DNA of 47,810 nucleotides, taken from contig SYLY01000127.1 in the NCBI GenBank assembly GCA_005808475.1, forward strand, positions 1-47,810, read 5' to 3'. How positions within the stretch are numbered: position 1 is the stretch's first letter; each line of letters starts with the position of its first letter. The notes beneath the pieces were generated by a model. It had not been told where the DNA came from, searched no databases, and saw only the letters and a program-made list of their open reading frames with translations. Below, one piece after another: positions 1 through 8,027 of this stretch. Position numbers and translations under genes: made by a program. The stretch is from Acidobacteriota bacterium (GTDB lineage Bacteria; Acidobacteriota; Terriglobia; Bryobacterales; Bryobacteraceae).

Positions 1-4
1 CTTT

Positions 5-490
5 GTCGGTCTTGGTGCCCCGGTGTGAAGGGGATTGAAACTGCTCGCCGAACCAAGCCCTCCATGCCGCATCCCTGTGTCGGTCTTGGTGCCCCGGTGT
101 GAAGGGGATTGAAACGGAAAGGTTACAAGCGACGTTAACGCTCCCAGCGCCGAATGTCGGTCTTGGTGCCCCGATGTGAAGGGGATTGAAACTCCAGCCG
201 CAGGACCGTTGGTTTCTCCACGAGCAGATGCGGTCGGTCTTGGTGCCCCGATGTGAAGGGGATTGAAACGTAAAGGCCCCTTCTTCGATCTGCTGGGACT
301 TGCACAGTCGGTCTTGGTGCCCCGATGTGAAGGGGATTGAAACGGGTGCCTTCGCCGCCGCCGGAGCATCGCCACCATCGGGTGCGTCGGTCTTGGTGCC
401 CCGATGTGAAGGGGATTGAAACAAACCAGTCCCTCTTGGATCACCTCGCTACCGAACTGTGTCGGTCTTGGTGCCCCGATGTGAAGGGGA
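5..490 (+). CRISPR. CRISPR array, distal part, cut by the window edge
   Basis: Six complete 37-nt repeats lie at 5-41, 79-115, 156-192, 233-269, 307-343 and 386-422, with a seventh cut after 30 nt (461-490). Each begins GTCGGTCTTGGTGCC and ends GTGAAGGGGATTGAAAC. The six spacers are 37, 40, 40, 37, 42 and 38 nt and share no visible similarity. The ATTGAAAC end is the usual 5' crRNA handle of type I and III systems, so transcription should run on the plus strand with the leader left of the window. CCCC and GGGG in the repeat can form a short hairpin. Repeats 1-2 read CCCCGGTGTG and repeats 3-7 read CCCCGATGTG. Degeneration at the right end supports this orientation. No cas gene is visible, so the subtype cannot be assigned. 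Confidence 0.97.
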
Positions 491-505
491 GTCGGCCTTG
501 GTGCC
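491..505 (+). repeat. Degenerate CRISPR repeat stub
   Basis: GTCGGCCTTGGTGCC matches the first 15 bases of the array repeat with one change (T to C at position 6). It follows the truncated seventh repeat with no spacer. It looks like the remains of an eighth repeat joined to the seventh by deletion. A 12-bp palindrome, CTGGCGCGCCAG (505-516), begins at its last base. Confidence 0.8.
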
Positions 506-516
506 TGGCGCGCCAG

Positions 517-737
517 ATCCATCCCCAGACTTCGTAGGCGGGGCCCTGAGCAAACCGGAACGGACTGGGACGTTCGCTGGCTTCTGGGATACGCCCCGGG
601 AGGATCTGCCGCGCGTTCGTGGAATCGTCGGCGACGCCCGCTCATGGCGGCGGTTGTGGCTATCGTCGCAATCGCGGCCACGCCGCCGGGCGCGCACCTG
701 GGGTTCAGTCCACTTCCCGCGGCGTTGATGGGCGCCG
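517..737. other. Stretch without a recognisable gene
   Basis: Between the array remnant and the oxidoreductase remnant I see no gene. Open frames exist on both strands, but their translations are arginine- and proline-rich low-complexity sequence without a recognisable domain or a convincing start. The stretch may be decayed sequence continuous with the pseudogene to its right. Confidence 0.5.
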
Positions 738-901
738 CGGCATGAGGCGTTCCTTGAAGTCCTTGGCGGGATTCAAGGGTCCTCCGCTTCGAGCAGGAGT
801 ACGTTGACCCCGATCTTGGTGAGGGTGTGAACGGCGGCGCCGCCTCTGGAACCGATCACGACCACATCGTGGAAGGGGGCGCTTCGCTGAACTTGGGCCA
901 T
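738..901 (-). pseudogene. Remnant of a GMC-type FAD oxidoreductase N-terminus
   Basis: From an ATG at 901 on the minus strand, 42 codons read through a dinucleotide-binding fold: strand DVVVIGS, a damaged glycine motif, then HTLTKIGVNVLLLEAE. A TGA at 773-775 ends the frame. One frame over, directly after the stop, NPAKDFKERLMP is encoded at 738-773. That is the kind of sequence expected next in acidobacterial GMC oxidoreductases, so a small indel probably caused a frameshift. No later GMC domain is found. The GxGxxG motif is also degraded (GSRGGAA), so the product could not bind FAD normally. Family assignment rests on a short stretch. Confidence 0.6.
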
Positions 902-958
902 CCGTCGTCTACTGTACTTCGGGCGGGAGCCGGAGATCCGATCGAGCTTGGCGGCCCG

Positions 959-964
959 TAGTCT
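959..964 (+). promoter_or_regulatory. -10 box TAGTCT of the SDR gene
   Basis: TAGTCT lies 6 nt before the ATG at 971, the spacing of a leaderless or near-leaderless promoter. There is no Shine-Dalgarno sequence. Confidence 0.45.
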
Positions 965-970
965 CCAGAT

Positions 971-1642
971 ATGATCTTCGTGACCGGCGGCACCGGCTAC
1001 TTGGGACGGCCTTTGGTGGAGGAACTGGTGCGGCTCGGACATCCTGTGCGCGTCCTCGTGCGGCGCGGGTCGGAGGGAAAGGCTCCGGCGGGAGCGGAGA
1101 CGGTTACGGGCGATCCACTGGACGCGGCCTCCTTCGCCGAGGATGTAAGGGGCTGCCACACGCTGATCCAACTGGTGGGCACGCCGAAGCCGGCGCCGTG
1201 GAAGGGCGCGGAGTTCCGGGCGGTGGACCGGGAGTCGGCGTACGCGTCGGTGGCCGCGGCGCAAGCGGCGCGGGTGGAGCACTTCGTGTATCTGAGCGTG
1301 GCGCATCCGGCTCCGGTGATGAAGTCGTATATCGAAGTGCGGCGGGATTGCGAGGCGCTGCTGCGGGCATCGGGTCTACGAGCGACGGTGCTTCGACCGT
1401 GGTACGTGTTGGGTCCCGGTCATTGGTGGCCCTGGGCGCTGAAGCCGTTCTACGCGCTGGGCGAGGCGATTCCGTCGATGCGCGAGGGGGCGCGGCGGCT
1501 GGGTTTGGTGACGCGGGCGGAGATGATCGCGGCGCTGGCGTGGGCGGTGGAGAATCCACCGGATGAGTGGCAAGTGGTGGATGTGCCCGCGATCCTGCGC
1601 GGACCCTACCAGTCGACCACGCTGCCGTCCTCGGCGTCGTAG
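971..1642 (+). CDS. NAD(P)-binding SDR-fold protein (NmrA/NDUFA9-like)
   Basis: This 223-residue cytoplasmic protein belongs to the atypical short-chain dehydrogenase/reductases. Residues 1-12 carry the nucleotide-binding loop TGGTGYLG, followed by an Arg-rich second strand (VRVLVRRG) suited to NADP(H). The segment YIEVRRDCEALLRASGL followed by TVLRPWYVLGPG is typical of the NmrA / complex I NDUFA9-like branch, whose members often act as redox sensors or chaperones rather than enzymes. The usual YxxxK pair is not in its standard place. The substrate is unknown. The 3' end overlaps the convergent dehydratase gene by 37 bp, so the last dozen residues are encoded opposite that gene's end. The start is supported by the -10 box at 959-964. 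Confidence 0.82.
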   Translation: MIFVTGGTGYLGRPLVEELVRLGHPVRVLVRRGSEGKAPAGAETVTGDPLDAASFAEDVRGCHTLIQLVGTPKPAPWKGAEFRAVDRESAYASVAAAQAARVEHFVYLSVAHPAPVMKSYIEVRRDCEALLRASGLRATVLRPWYVLGPGHWWPWALKPFYALGEAIPSMREGARRLGLVTRAEMIAALAWAVENPPDEWQVVDVPAILRGPYQSTTLPSSAS

Positions 1643-2832
1643 GTCTCCGGATTGCGCCAGTCGTGGCCGATCTTGTCCGCCATGGCGTTGTCGTCGAGTT
1701 CGATGCCCAGACCGGGGCCGGTTGGCAGGTCGAGATAGCCTTCGCGGACCTTGAACGGTTGCTTGATATATCCCTCTCCAAGCGATACTTGCTCCTGGAT
1801 TAGAAAATTCGGGATAGATGCCGCGAGTTGCACGCCGGCGGCCAGCGAGATCGGACCCAGTGGATTGTGCGGCGCGATGCTCGCGTAGTAGGCTTCCGCC
1901 ATTCCCGCGATCAGCCGGACTTCGGTGATGCCGCCCGCGTGGCACATGTCGGGCTGGAGGATGGTGGCCGCTTTCTTTTCGAGCACCTCGCGGAAGCCCC
2001 ACTTGGTGAACACGCGTTCGCCGGTGGCGATGGGAAGGTGAGTTCCGCGCGCGATCTCCGCCATGACGTCGTGCTGCTGGCAGTTGACCGGCTCCTCGAT
2101 GAACATGGGATTGTAAGGCTCGTAGCCCTTGATCAGGAGCTTGGCCGTCGCGGGCGAGATCGCGCCGTGGAAATCGATGCCGATGTCAATGCCATCTCCC
2201 ATGGCTTGACGGAGTTCCGCGAATTTCTCCACGGCATACTTTACCTCCGCCGGGGACTCGACGTAGCGGGCCGCGCGTCGTTTGGCGGGTCCGGTCTTGA
2301 ACGCGGTGAAGCCCTGGGCGACGGAGCGCTTCATTGCATCGACCGTGCCGGAATGCGCGTAGACGCGGATGCGCCGGCGCGTGGGACCGCCGAGTAGTTC
2401 GTGGACCGGGACGCCGAGCGCCTTCCCCTTGATGTCCCACAACGCCATGTCGATGCCGGAGAGCACCGACGTGAGGATGGGACCGCCGCGGTAGAACGCG
2501 TGGCGGTAGATCGCCTGCCAGTGATGGACCACCGGACGCGGATCCTTGCCGATCAGGTACGGTTCGACCTCTTTCACCGCCTGGGCGCAAGTGAGTGCGC
2601 GGCCTTCGGTTATGGGTTCGCCCAGGCCGGTGATTCCGGCGTTGGTGTGGATCTTCAGGAAGAGCCAGCGAGGCTTCACCAAGATCGTTTCGACCTTGGT
2701 GATCTTCAGCGGGTCGCCGGGTTTGATGGGCGGAGTGCGCACCTGCTGGGCAGCGGCTTGGGCCGCGGCGGCGATTCCCGCGGCGGTGGACACGGCGGCG
2801 CGGCGGCTGACGCCGGCCTGTTTATCGGGCAT
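1606..2832 (-). CDS. D-galactonate dehydratase-like enolase-superfamily enzyme
   Basis: This 408-residue protein belongs to the mandelate racemase/muconate lactonising branch of the enolase superfamily, closest by eye to D-galactonate dehydratase (DgoD). Those enzymes abstract a proton alpha to a carboxylate with Mg2+ and dehydrate aldonic acids. Visible catalytic features are D220 and H222 in IDFHG, E246/E247 in FIEEP, E272 in TGER and H322 in APHNPLG, spaced as in DgoD. The first ~35 residues form an RR-containing Ala-rich leader, unusual for a cytoplasmic sugar-acid enzyme. The start at 2832 is set by AAGGAGAG six nt upstream; the frame stays open further upstream. The exact substrate is inferred. 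Acid-sugar dehydratases are often mis-assigned within this family. Confidence 0.85.
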   Translation of the reverse strand: MPDKQAGVSRRAAVSTAAGIAAAAQAAAQQVRTPPIKPGDPLKITKVETILVKPRWLFLKIHTNAGITGLGEPITEGRALTCAQAVKEVEPYLIGKDPRPVVHHWQAIYRHAFYRGGPILTSVLSGIDMALWDIKGKALGVPVHELLGGPTRRRIRVYAHSGTVDAMKRSVAQGFTAFKTGPAKRRAARYVESPAEVKYAVEKFAELRQAMGDGIDIGIDFHGAISPATAKLLIKGYEPYNPMFIEEPVNCQQHDVMAEIARGTHLPIATGERVFTKWGFREVLEKKAATILQPDMCHAGGITEVRLIAGMAEAYYASIAPHNPLGPISLAAGVQLAASIPNFLIQEQVSLGEGYIKQPFKVREGYLDLPTGPGLGIELDDNAMADKIGHDWRNPETYDAEDGSVVDW

Positions 2833-3029
2833 GGATACTCTCCTTCGTTTCTTCTGGCCGGCCTGCACGATGGATTCCTTGACGGCGGGGTCCGCCGCGG
2901 CGAGCTTTTGCGCTTCGACGATCGTCGCGGTGTGGAACCTCGGGCTCCCGAGCCGCGAGGGCGATCGGACGAAGCATACAGCATATCCTCTCACGATGCG
3001 GGCGGCGGCGCGCGGCCCGGTCCGGTTGC

Positions 3030-3035
3030 TACAAT
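3030..3035 (+). promoter_or_regulatory. -10 box TACAAT of the metallo-hydrolase gene
   Basis: TACAAT ends 8 nt before the ATG at 3044. It is a close match to TATAAT at leaderless distance. Confidence 0.55.
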
Positions 3036-3043
3036 CGGGTCCC

Positions 3044-3883
3044 ATGAGTTCCCGCTACTCCCGTGCGATTCTGGCCGGCGCCGCGTTTGCCGGTCTGTTC
3101 GTGGCCTACACCCAACAACCACCGGCCGTCGATTTGACGGTGACCAAGCTGTTCGACGATCTCCACGTGATCGTCGGATCGGGCGGCAACGTCGCGGTGT
3201 ACGAGACCGCCGATGGCGCGATCCTGGTGGACGACAAGTTCGAGAAAGACGTTCCGCAAATCCTGGCCAAGGCGAAGTCGGTTACCAGCAAGCCGATCCG
3301 CTATCTGCTCAACACGCATCAGCACGGCGACCACACCGGTGGCAATGCGAAGCTGATGGCGGAGAACGTGGAGATCGTGGCGCACGAGAACGCGCGGGTG
3401 AACATGGAAGACCGGAAAATGCCGGGTCTGCCACGATTGAGCTTTTCCCATGAGTTCGGCGTGCGGCTGGGCGGCAAACTGGTGCGCTCGCGCCATTTCG
3501 GGCGGGCACACACGAACGGCGACGCCGTTGTCTACTTCCCGCGGCGCAAGACCGTCCACATGGGCGACATGTTCGTGGCGGGTGCGCCGTTCGTGGACTA
3601 CTCGTCGGGCGGCAGCGGCGTCGATTGGCCGCGCACCATCGACGGCGTGTTGCGGTGGGATTTCGACACGGTGATTCCGGGGCACGGTCCGATCATGAAG
3701 CGCGCGGAACTGGTCCAGTGGAAGCAGTCGTTCGAACGGCTGCGCGAAGAGCTGCTGACGAAGAAGAAAGCGGGCGGTCTTCGCGAAGACGCTGAGAAAG
3801 CGCTGGATCTGGCGGCGTTTCCGGGCTGGGGCAAGGGCTCGGCGTGGCGGAGCTTCGCGCCGTTCTGGGACGAATTGAAGTAG
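3044..3883 (+). CDS. Secreted metallo-beta-lactamase-fold hydrolase
   Basis: This 279-residue protein has an N-terminal hydrophobic segment (residues 8-21) consistent with a signal peptide or anchor. A metallo-beta-lactamase domain fills residues ~30-215. The metal-binding motif is H92-Q-H94-G-D96-H97, with later ligands in HTNGD, HMGD and the C-terminal IPGHG. The family includes cyclases, glyoxalase-II-like enzymes and quorum-quenching lactonases; nothing here fixes the substrate, though the overall pattern resembles QuiP/SoxH-like periplasmic members. The ATG at 3044 was chosen because it directly follows a -10 box and begins the signal-like sequence. The frame is open further upstream but runs into the divergent dehydratase promoter region. 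Confidence 0.87.
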   Translation: MSSRYSRAILAGAAFAGLFVAYTQQPPAVDLTVTKLFDDLHVIVGSGGNVAVYETADGAILVDDKFEKDVPQILAKAKSVTSKPIRYLLNTHQHGDHTGGNAKLMAENVEIVAHENARVNMEDRKMPGLPRLSFSHEFGVRLGGKLVRSRHFGRAHTNGDAVVYFPRRKTVHMGDMFVAGAPFVDYSSGGSGVDWPRTIDGVLRWDFDTVIPGHGPIMKRAELVQWKQSFERLREELLTKKKAGGLREDAEKALDLAAFPGWGKGSAWRSFAPFWDELK

Positions 3884-3950
3884 GCTCCGCGCCGGCTGTA
3901 CCGGTCGCCGGCGCGTCCATCTGAATCTGGACGGCGACGGCGAAAGGCGG

Positions 3951-3956
3951 TACATT
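3951..3956 (+). promoter_or_regulatory. -10 box TACATT of the MocR gene
   Basis: TACATT ends 5 nt before the ATG at 3962. No ribosome-binding site is present. Confidence 0.5.
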
Positions 3957-3961
3957 CGATC

Positions 3962-5434
3962 ATGGAGCAGGTCGTTTCCGGCCCCGTGCCGCTGGATTCG
4001 CGGATTCGGGAGATGGGTCCGCTGTACGAGCGAGTGGCTCGCAGCCTCGAGCAACAGATCCGGCAGGGCGCGCTCCGCGCCGGTGAGAAGCTACCGTCGA
4101 TTCGCGCGTTGTGCCGCCAGCGCGGTGTTAGCGTCTCCACGGTGCTGCAGGCCTACGTGGCGCTCGAAAGCGGAGGATGGATCGAGGCGCGGACGCGTTC
4201 GGGTTTTTATGTCCGAAGCCGCCCGTCGCTCCGGTTGCCGGAGCCGGATTCGCCGTCGTCGCCGGGAACGCCGGTGGAGATGGGGATGGCGCTGCTGCTG
4301 CGCGAATTGCGGGAAGCGGCGCGGCATCCGTTGAACGTGCCGTTGGGAGCGGCGACGCCGCCGGTGGAGTCGATGCCGTGCAAGGCGTTGGCGTCGATCC
4401 TGTCGCGAGTGGTCCGTACGGCTCCCGTGGCGGCCCATCGTTACACGTTCACGCCGGGGTATGAACCGCTGCGGCGTCAGATCGCACGGAGGTCGCCCGA
4501 GTATGGCTGCAATTTCCATCCGGCCAACGTGGTGATCGCCAACGGCGCGATGGAGGCGTTGAATCTCGCGCTGCGCGCGGTGGCGCGAGCGGGCGACGCG
4601 ATCGCGGTGGAGTCGCCGGTGTTCTACGGAGCGCTGGAAGCCATCTCTTCGCTGGGAATGCGGATCGTGGAGATTCCCACGCATGCCCGCCGGGGCATGG
4701 ATCTGGACGAACTGGACCGCGCCATTACGGCGCACCGCGTCCGCGCGGTCTGTGTGTCGGGCAACGCGCAGAATCCGCTCGGATTCGTGCTGCCGGATTC
4801 GTGGAAACGCGACTTGGCCCTGTTGGCGGCGCGGCGTGGCGTCCCGGTGATCGAGGACGACGTGTATGGGGACCTGGTGTACGGGTCCGCCGGCCGAAGC
4901 ACGGTGAAGGGGTTCGACACGGAGGGGCTGGTGCTTTACTGCGGCTCCTTTTCGAAGAGCCTCGGTCCGGGCCTGCGCATCGGCTGGTTGGAGCCGGGCC
5001 GGTATCGCGCCGACGTGGAAAGGCTTCAGTTTACCTCCACGGTGGGCGTGGCGACGTTACAACAGATGGCGCTGGCGGAATATCTGGCGGATGGATCGCA
5101 CGACCGTCACCTACGGCGGCTGCGCACGCGGTTTCAGGCCAACGTCGAGCGCTATTCCGAAGCCGTCGCGGCCCGGTTTCCGCCCGGAACGCGGATGACC
5201 AGGCCCGCCGGCGGATTCCTGCTCTGGGTCCAGTTGCCGGGCGGACGCCTCGGGATCGATCTGTTCGGGGCCGCGCGGGAGCGAAGTATCAGCATCGCCC
5301 CCGGTGACGTGTTTTCTCCCGGCAACCGCTTTGCCGGGTGCATCCGGCTGAGCTGCGGCGAGGCGTGGTCGGACCGCGTGGAGGCGGCGATCCAGACGCT
5401 CGGCAGGCTGTGCTCCAACCTGGCGGCGGCTTAG
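3962..5434 (+). CDS. MocR-type GntR regulator with aminotransferase domain
   Basis: This 490-residue protein joins a winged-helix GntR DNA-binding domain (residues ~20-90, with LPSIRALCRQRGVSVSTVLQAY as its helix-turn-helix) to a fold-type I PLP aminotransferase domain (~120-485). The PLP lysine is K332 in GSFSKS. The cofactor-binding D in IEDDVYGDLVY and a C-terminal arginine region (CIRLSCGE) are present. MocR regulators such as PdxR and GabR use PLP or amino-acid adducts as effectors and usually control an adjacent or divergent gene. Here the upstream neighbour is the codirectional metallo-hydrolase and the downstream neighbour is convergent, so the target is not obvious. The domain is full length with no missing key residue that I can see. 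Confidence 0.93.
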   Translation: MEQVVSGPVPLDSRIREMGPLYERVARSLEQQIRQGALRAGEKLPSIRALCRQRGVSVSTVLQAYVALESGGWIEARTRSGFYVRSRPSLRLPEPDSPSSPGTPVEMGMALLLRELREAARHPLNVPLGAATPPVESMPCKALASILSRVVRTAPVAAHRYTFTPGYEPLRRQIARRSPEYGCNFHPANVVIANGAMEALNLALRAVARAGDAIAVESPVFYGALEAISSLGMRIVEIPTHARRGMDLDELDRAITAHRVRAVCVSGNAQNPLGFVLPDSWKRDLALLAARRGVPVIEDDVYGDLVYGSAGRSTVKGFDTEGLVLYCGSFSKSLGPGLRIGWLEPGRYRADVERLQFTSTVGVATLQQMALAEYLADGSHDRHLRRLRTRFQANVERYSEAVAARFPPGTRMTRPAGGFLLWVQLPGGRLGIDLFGAARERSISIAPGDVFSPGNRFAGCIRLSCGEAWSDRVEAAIQTLGRLCSNLAAA

Positions 5435-5550
5435 TTAGCCGGTTCCGAACTGCCACGACGCGTCCGGAGAGGGCATCGCGGGTGGACGCGGCGTCGCTGC
5501 GAGCGTCGAAGTTCCGGCCCGCATCGCGCGATGCCGCGATCCGTGGAGCT

Positions 5551-6750
5551 TCACCTTGCGGCTGGCTTCCGCCCCAGTGAAAACAGAAGCAGCGCGGCGA
5601 TAGGATGCATGGCGCCCGCAAGCAGGAATGCGGCGGGATATCCGGCGGCCGCGATCACGAACGCAAGCACCTGCGAGAACACGGCGCCGGACAGGCTGCC
5701 CGCCGCGCCCATCAATCCGAGAATCGAGGCCGATTGTTCGGCTCCCAGGACATCGGCTCCGAGCGTGGCGATGTTGATCGCCCACACCTGCGTCATGGCC
5801 GCCGCGGCCGCCACGAGCAGGATCGCCGCCGCCGCGGTGGGGACGCGCGCCGCCATGGCGCCCAGTGGCGCGAACATCGCGACGCCGATCAGGACGCGCC
5901 GCCTCGCCGTGACAGGATCCATTCCCCGGCGCACCAGCCAATCCGACAGCGCGCCGCCGCCCACCGCCCCGATATCGGCCGCCACGAAGGGGATCCAGCC
6001 GTAGTAACCGAGTTCGGCGAGCGACAATCCGCGTTCCCGCTGCAGATAGTCGGGCAGCCAGAACAAATAGAAGTACCAGACCGGATCGCTGAACAGACGC
6101 GGCGCAACCAGCGCCCAAACGTCGCGCCGGCGCAGCAGGTGGAGCAACGGGACGGGCGCCGCGCGGTTGGGGTCCGGGGGAGCGGGGCGGACCGAGCGAT
6201 ACCACACCGCCGCCAGCAGCAAACCCAACGCGCCCGGAATCAGGAATGCCGCGCGCCAACCGAAGTTCAGCGCGATGGCGGCGATCAAGGGCGGCGCCAC
6301 GATCGCGCCCGCGGAGGAGCCCGAAGAGAGCACGCCCATCGCCAAGCCTCGGCCGCGCGGACTGAATAGCTCCGCCGACGCCTTGAGCCCGGCCGGATAG
6401 ATCACCGGTTCGGCCACGCCGAGCAGGAACCGGCAGAGCATCAGGGACCGGACGCCTTGCGCGAGCGACGTCATCGCCGCCGCCACCGACCACCACGCCA
6501 CGCAGGCCGCGACACCCACGCGGACGCCAACCCGGTCCACCCAACGGCCACCCACGAGATACATCACGCCGTAGGAAATCAGGAACGCGCTGACCACGTG
6601 CGAATAGTCGCGCTCGGTCAAGCCGAGTTCGCGCCGCAAGGTTGCGGAAAGGACCGAGAGCGCCTGGCGGTCGACGTAGTTGAGCAGCGTCGCGCAGAAC
6701 AGCAGCGCGATCGGGATCCAGCGCCGGTCAGCCGTTGAACGGACCGGCAT
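5551..6750 (-). CDS. MFS transporter, anion:cation symporter type
   Basis: This 399-residue inner-membrane protein shows about twelve hydrophobic segments and the major facilitator signature (LLNYVDRQALSVL at 20-32, GGRWVDRVGVRVG at ~67-79). The family resembles hexuronate/glucarate transporters (ExuT/GudP-like anion:cation symporters), which move sugar acids or related anions with protons. The gene is the last of a three-gene minus-strand operon after the TonB receptor and the FAD enzyme, and its start overlaps the end of the FAD gene by 23 nt. Context suggests uptake of a substrate that first crosses the outer membrane through the receptor. The substrate itself is not determined. Confidence 0.9.
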   Translation of the reverse strand: MPVRSTADRRWIPIALLFCATLLNYVDRQALSVLSATLRRELGLTERDYSHVVSAFLISYGVMYLVGGRWVDRVGVRVGVAACVAWWSVAAAMTSLAQGVRSLMLCRFLLGVAEPVIYPAGLKASAELFSPRGRGLAMGVLSSGSSAGAIVAPPLIAAIALNFGWRAAFLIPGALGLLLAAVWYRSVRPAPPDPNRAAPVPLLHLLRRRDVWALVAPRLFSDPVWYFYLFWLPDYLQRERGLSLAELGYYGWIPFVAADIGAVGGGALSDWLVRRGMDPVTARRRVLIGVAMFAPLGAMAARVPTAAAAILLVAAAAAMTQVWAINIATLGADVLGAEQSASILGLMGAAGSLSGAVFSQVLAFVIAAAGYPAAFLLAGAMHPIAALLLFSLGRKPAAR

Positions 6751-8011
6751 GGATCTGGTCCAACGCTTCCCGAACCTTCCTGCCGTCCAGTTCCTGCGCG
6801 GACTTCTTGACCTCGCGCGCCATCGCGGCCGCCGTGCCCGCCGCTTCGCCCATGGCCATCGCCGTGGCGTTGACGCGCGAACTCGACTGGGCCAGCCGCG
6901 TCGCGGAATGGCACCGGCCGGCGACGATCAGATTGGAGATCTTCTTCGGCAGCAGCGACCGGTAGGGGATGTCGTAATGGTCGGGCTGGTAGCCGTCGAG
7001 CCCACCCAGCCCGCCGGGCTTCACGTTCGCGGAGCCAGTCGTCGCATAGTTGGGATGCAGATCGAGATACCAGGTGCCGGTGGCCACCGCGTCGGGGAAC
7101 TTCTTCTCTTCCTTGATGTCGGCCTCGGTGAGAACGTATTGGCCTTGCAGCCGCCGGGATTCGCGAATGCCGATGTAGGGGCCGCTGGTGATGTAGTAGG
7201 AGTTCTCGAAGCCCGGCACGTTCTCCTTCCAGAGTTCGTACATCGTCCAGGCGTCGCGCCGCCCCTGCATCTCCGCGCGCGTGAGATCGGCCGGATCGAG
7301 AGGATCGGCCTTGACGCGGATGGCGTGGAAGTACAGTTCGTCATTGGCGAACATGAACGACATGCCGGGTCCGTAGTAGTTCTTCAGCTTGCCTTCCTTG
7401 TGCGCGGCCACCACCACGTCGCGAGCCTTCTGGCGGAGATCCGGCGTGTTGGTGACGTTGCCGATGCGGAAGTGCAGAGTGAGCGGCATGTACTCGGGCG
7501 ACGTCTCGCAGGGAGCGCCGGCCCAGGCGGCGACATCGGCGTCTCCGGTGCAGTCGATCACGGTCTTGGGCCGGAACCGTTGCAGTCCGCCCTTGTTGGC
7601 GACGATCACTTCGTCGATGCGGTCGCCCTTGGTGGTGACGCCGGCGACGAACGAGTGAAAGAGCACCTGCAGCGTCGGTTCGGACGAAACCATCTCGTCG
7701 AGCAGGATCTTGAACCGCTCGATGCTGCGGATCACCGGGTTATGCGCGTAGACGGTGTCGTCGCCCGGCTTGCACACTCCCATCTTGATCAGGAACTCGA
7801 GCCCGATGCCGCGGTAGACGATCTTGCGGTCCACCTTGCGCGCGATGCCGTCGAAAAACGGCAGCCCGACGGTGGTAATGATGCCGCCGGCGAACCCTGC
7901 CCGTTCGACGAGCACGGTTTTGGCTCCGCGGCGAGCCGCCGCCAAAGCCGCCACTACTCCGGCGCATCCCGCGCCGCAGACCATCACGTCCGGTGTGAAA
8001 TCGATCGCCAT
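6728..8011 (-). CDS. FAD-dependent oxidoreductase (FAD_oxidored family)
   Basis: This 427-residue protein begins with a Rossmann FAD-binding motif, VCGAGCAGVVAALAAARRG, followed by a conserved acidic end of the second strand (LVER). The second FAD-binding signature near the end reads IVAGRCHSATRLAQSSSRV, then a helix ending in AAGTAAAMA. This is the pattern of the FAD_oxidored (PF12831) family, common in Bacteroidetes, Planctomycetes and Acidobacteria carbohydrate loci and mostly uncharacterised. No signal peptide is seen, so it should be cytoplasmic. The gene lies 16 nt after the TonB receptor gene on the same strand, with AGAGGA upstream of its ATG as a ribosome-binding site. An oxidative step on the imported compound is a reasonable inference. 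Confidence 0.88.
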   Translation of the reverse strand: MAIDFTPDVMVCGAGCAGVVAALAAARRGAKTVLVERAGFAGGIITTVGLPFFDGIARKVDRKIVYRGIGLEFLIKMGVCKPGDDTVYAHNPVIRSIERFKILLDEMVSSEPTLQVLFHSFVAGVTTKGDRIDEVIVANKGGLQRFRPKTVIDCTGDADVAAWAGAPCETSPEYMPLTLHFRIGNVTNTPDLRQKARDVVVAAHKEGKLKNYYGPGMSFMFANDELYFHAIRVKADPLDPADLTRAEMQGRRDAWTMYELWKENVPGFENSYYITSGPYIGIRESRRLQGQYVLTEADIKEEKKFPDAVATGTWYLDLHPNYATTGSANVKPGGLGGLDGYQPDHYDIPYRSLLPKKISNLIVAGRCHSATRLAQSSSRVNATAMAMGEAAGTAAAMAREVKKSAQELDGRKVREALDQIHAGPFNG

Positions 8012-8027
8012 GATTCCTCTTCAGAGT

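Noticed and set aside
337..537. Short plus-strand open frame across the CRISPR array
   Set aside because: It is made of repeat and spacer sequence with a repeated SWCPDVKG unit, not a gene.
1..970. A cas operon or tracrRNA associated with the array
   Set aside because: No Cas-like protein is encoded in the window, and no anti-repeat was seen outside the array.
5435..5550. Palindrome GCATCGCGCGATGC between the convergent MocR and MFS genes as a terminator
   Set aside because: The stem has no loop and no following T tract, so termination by it is not supported.
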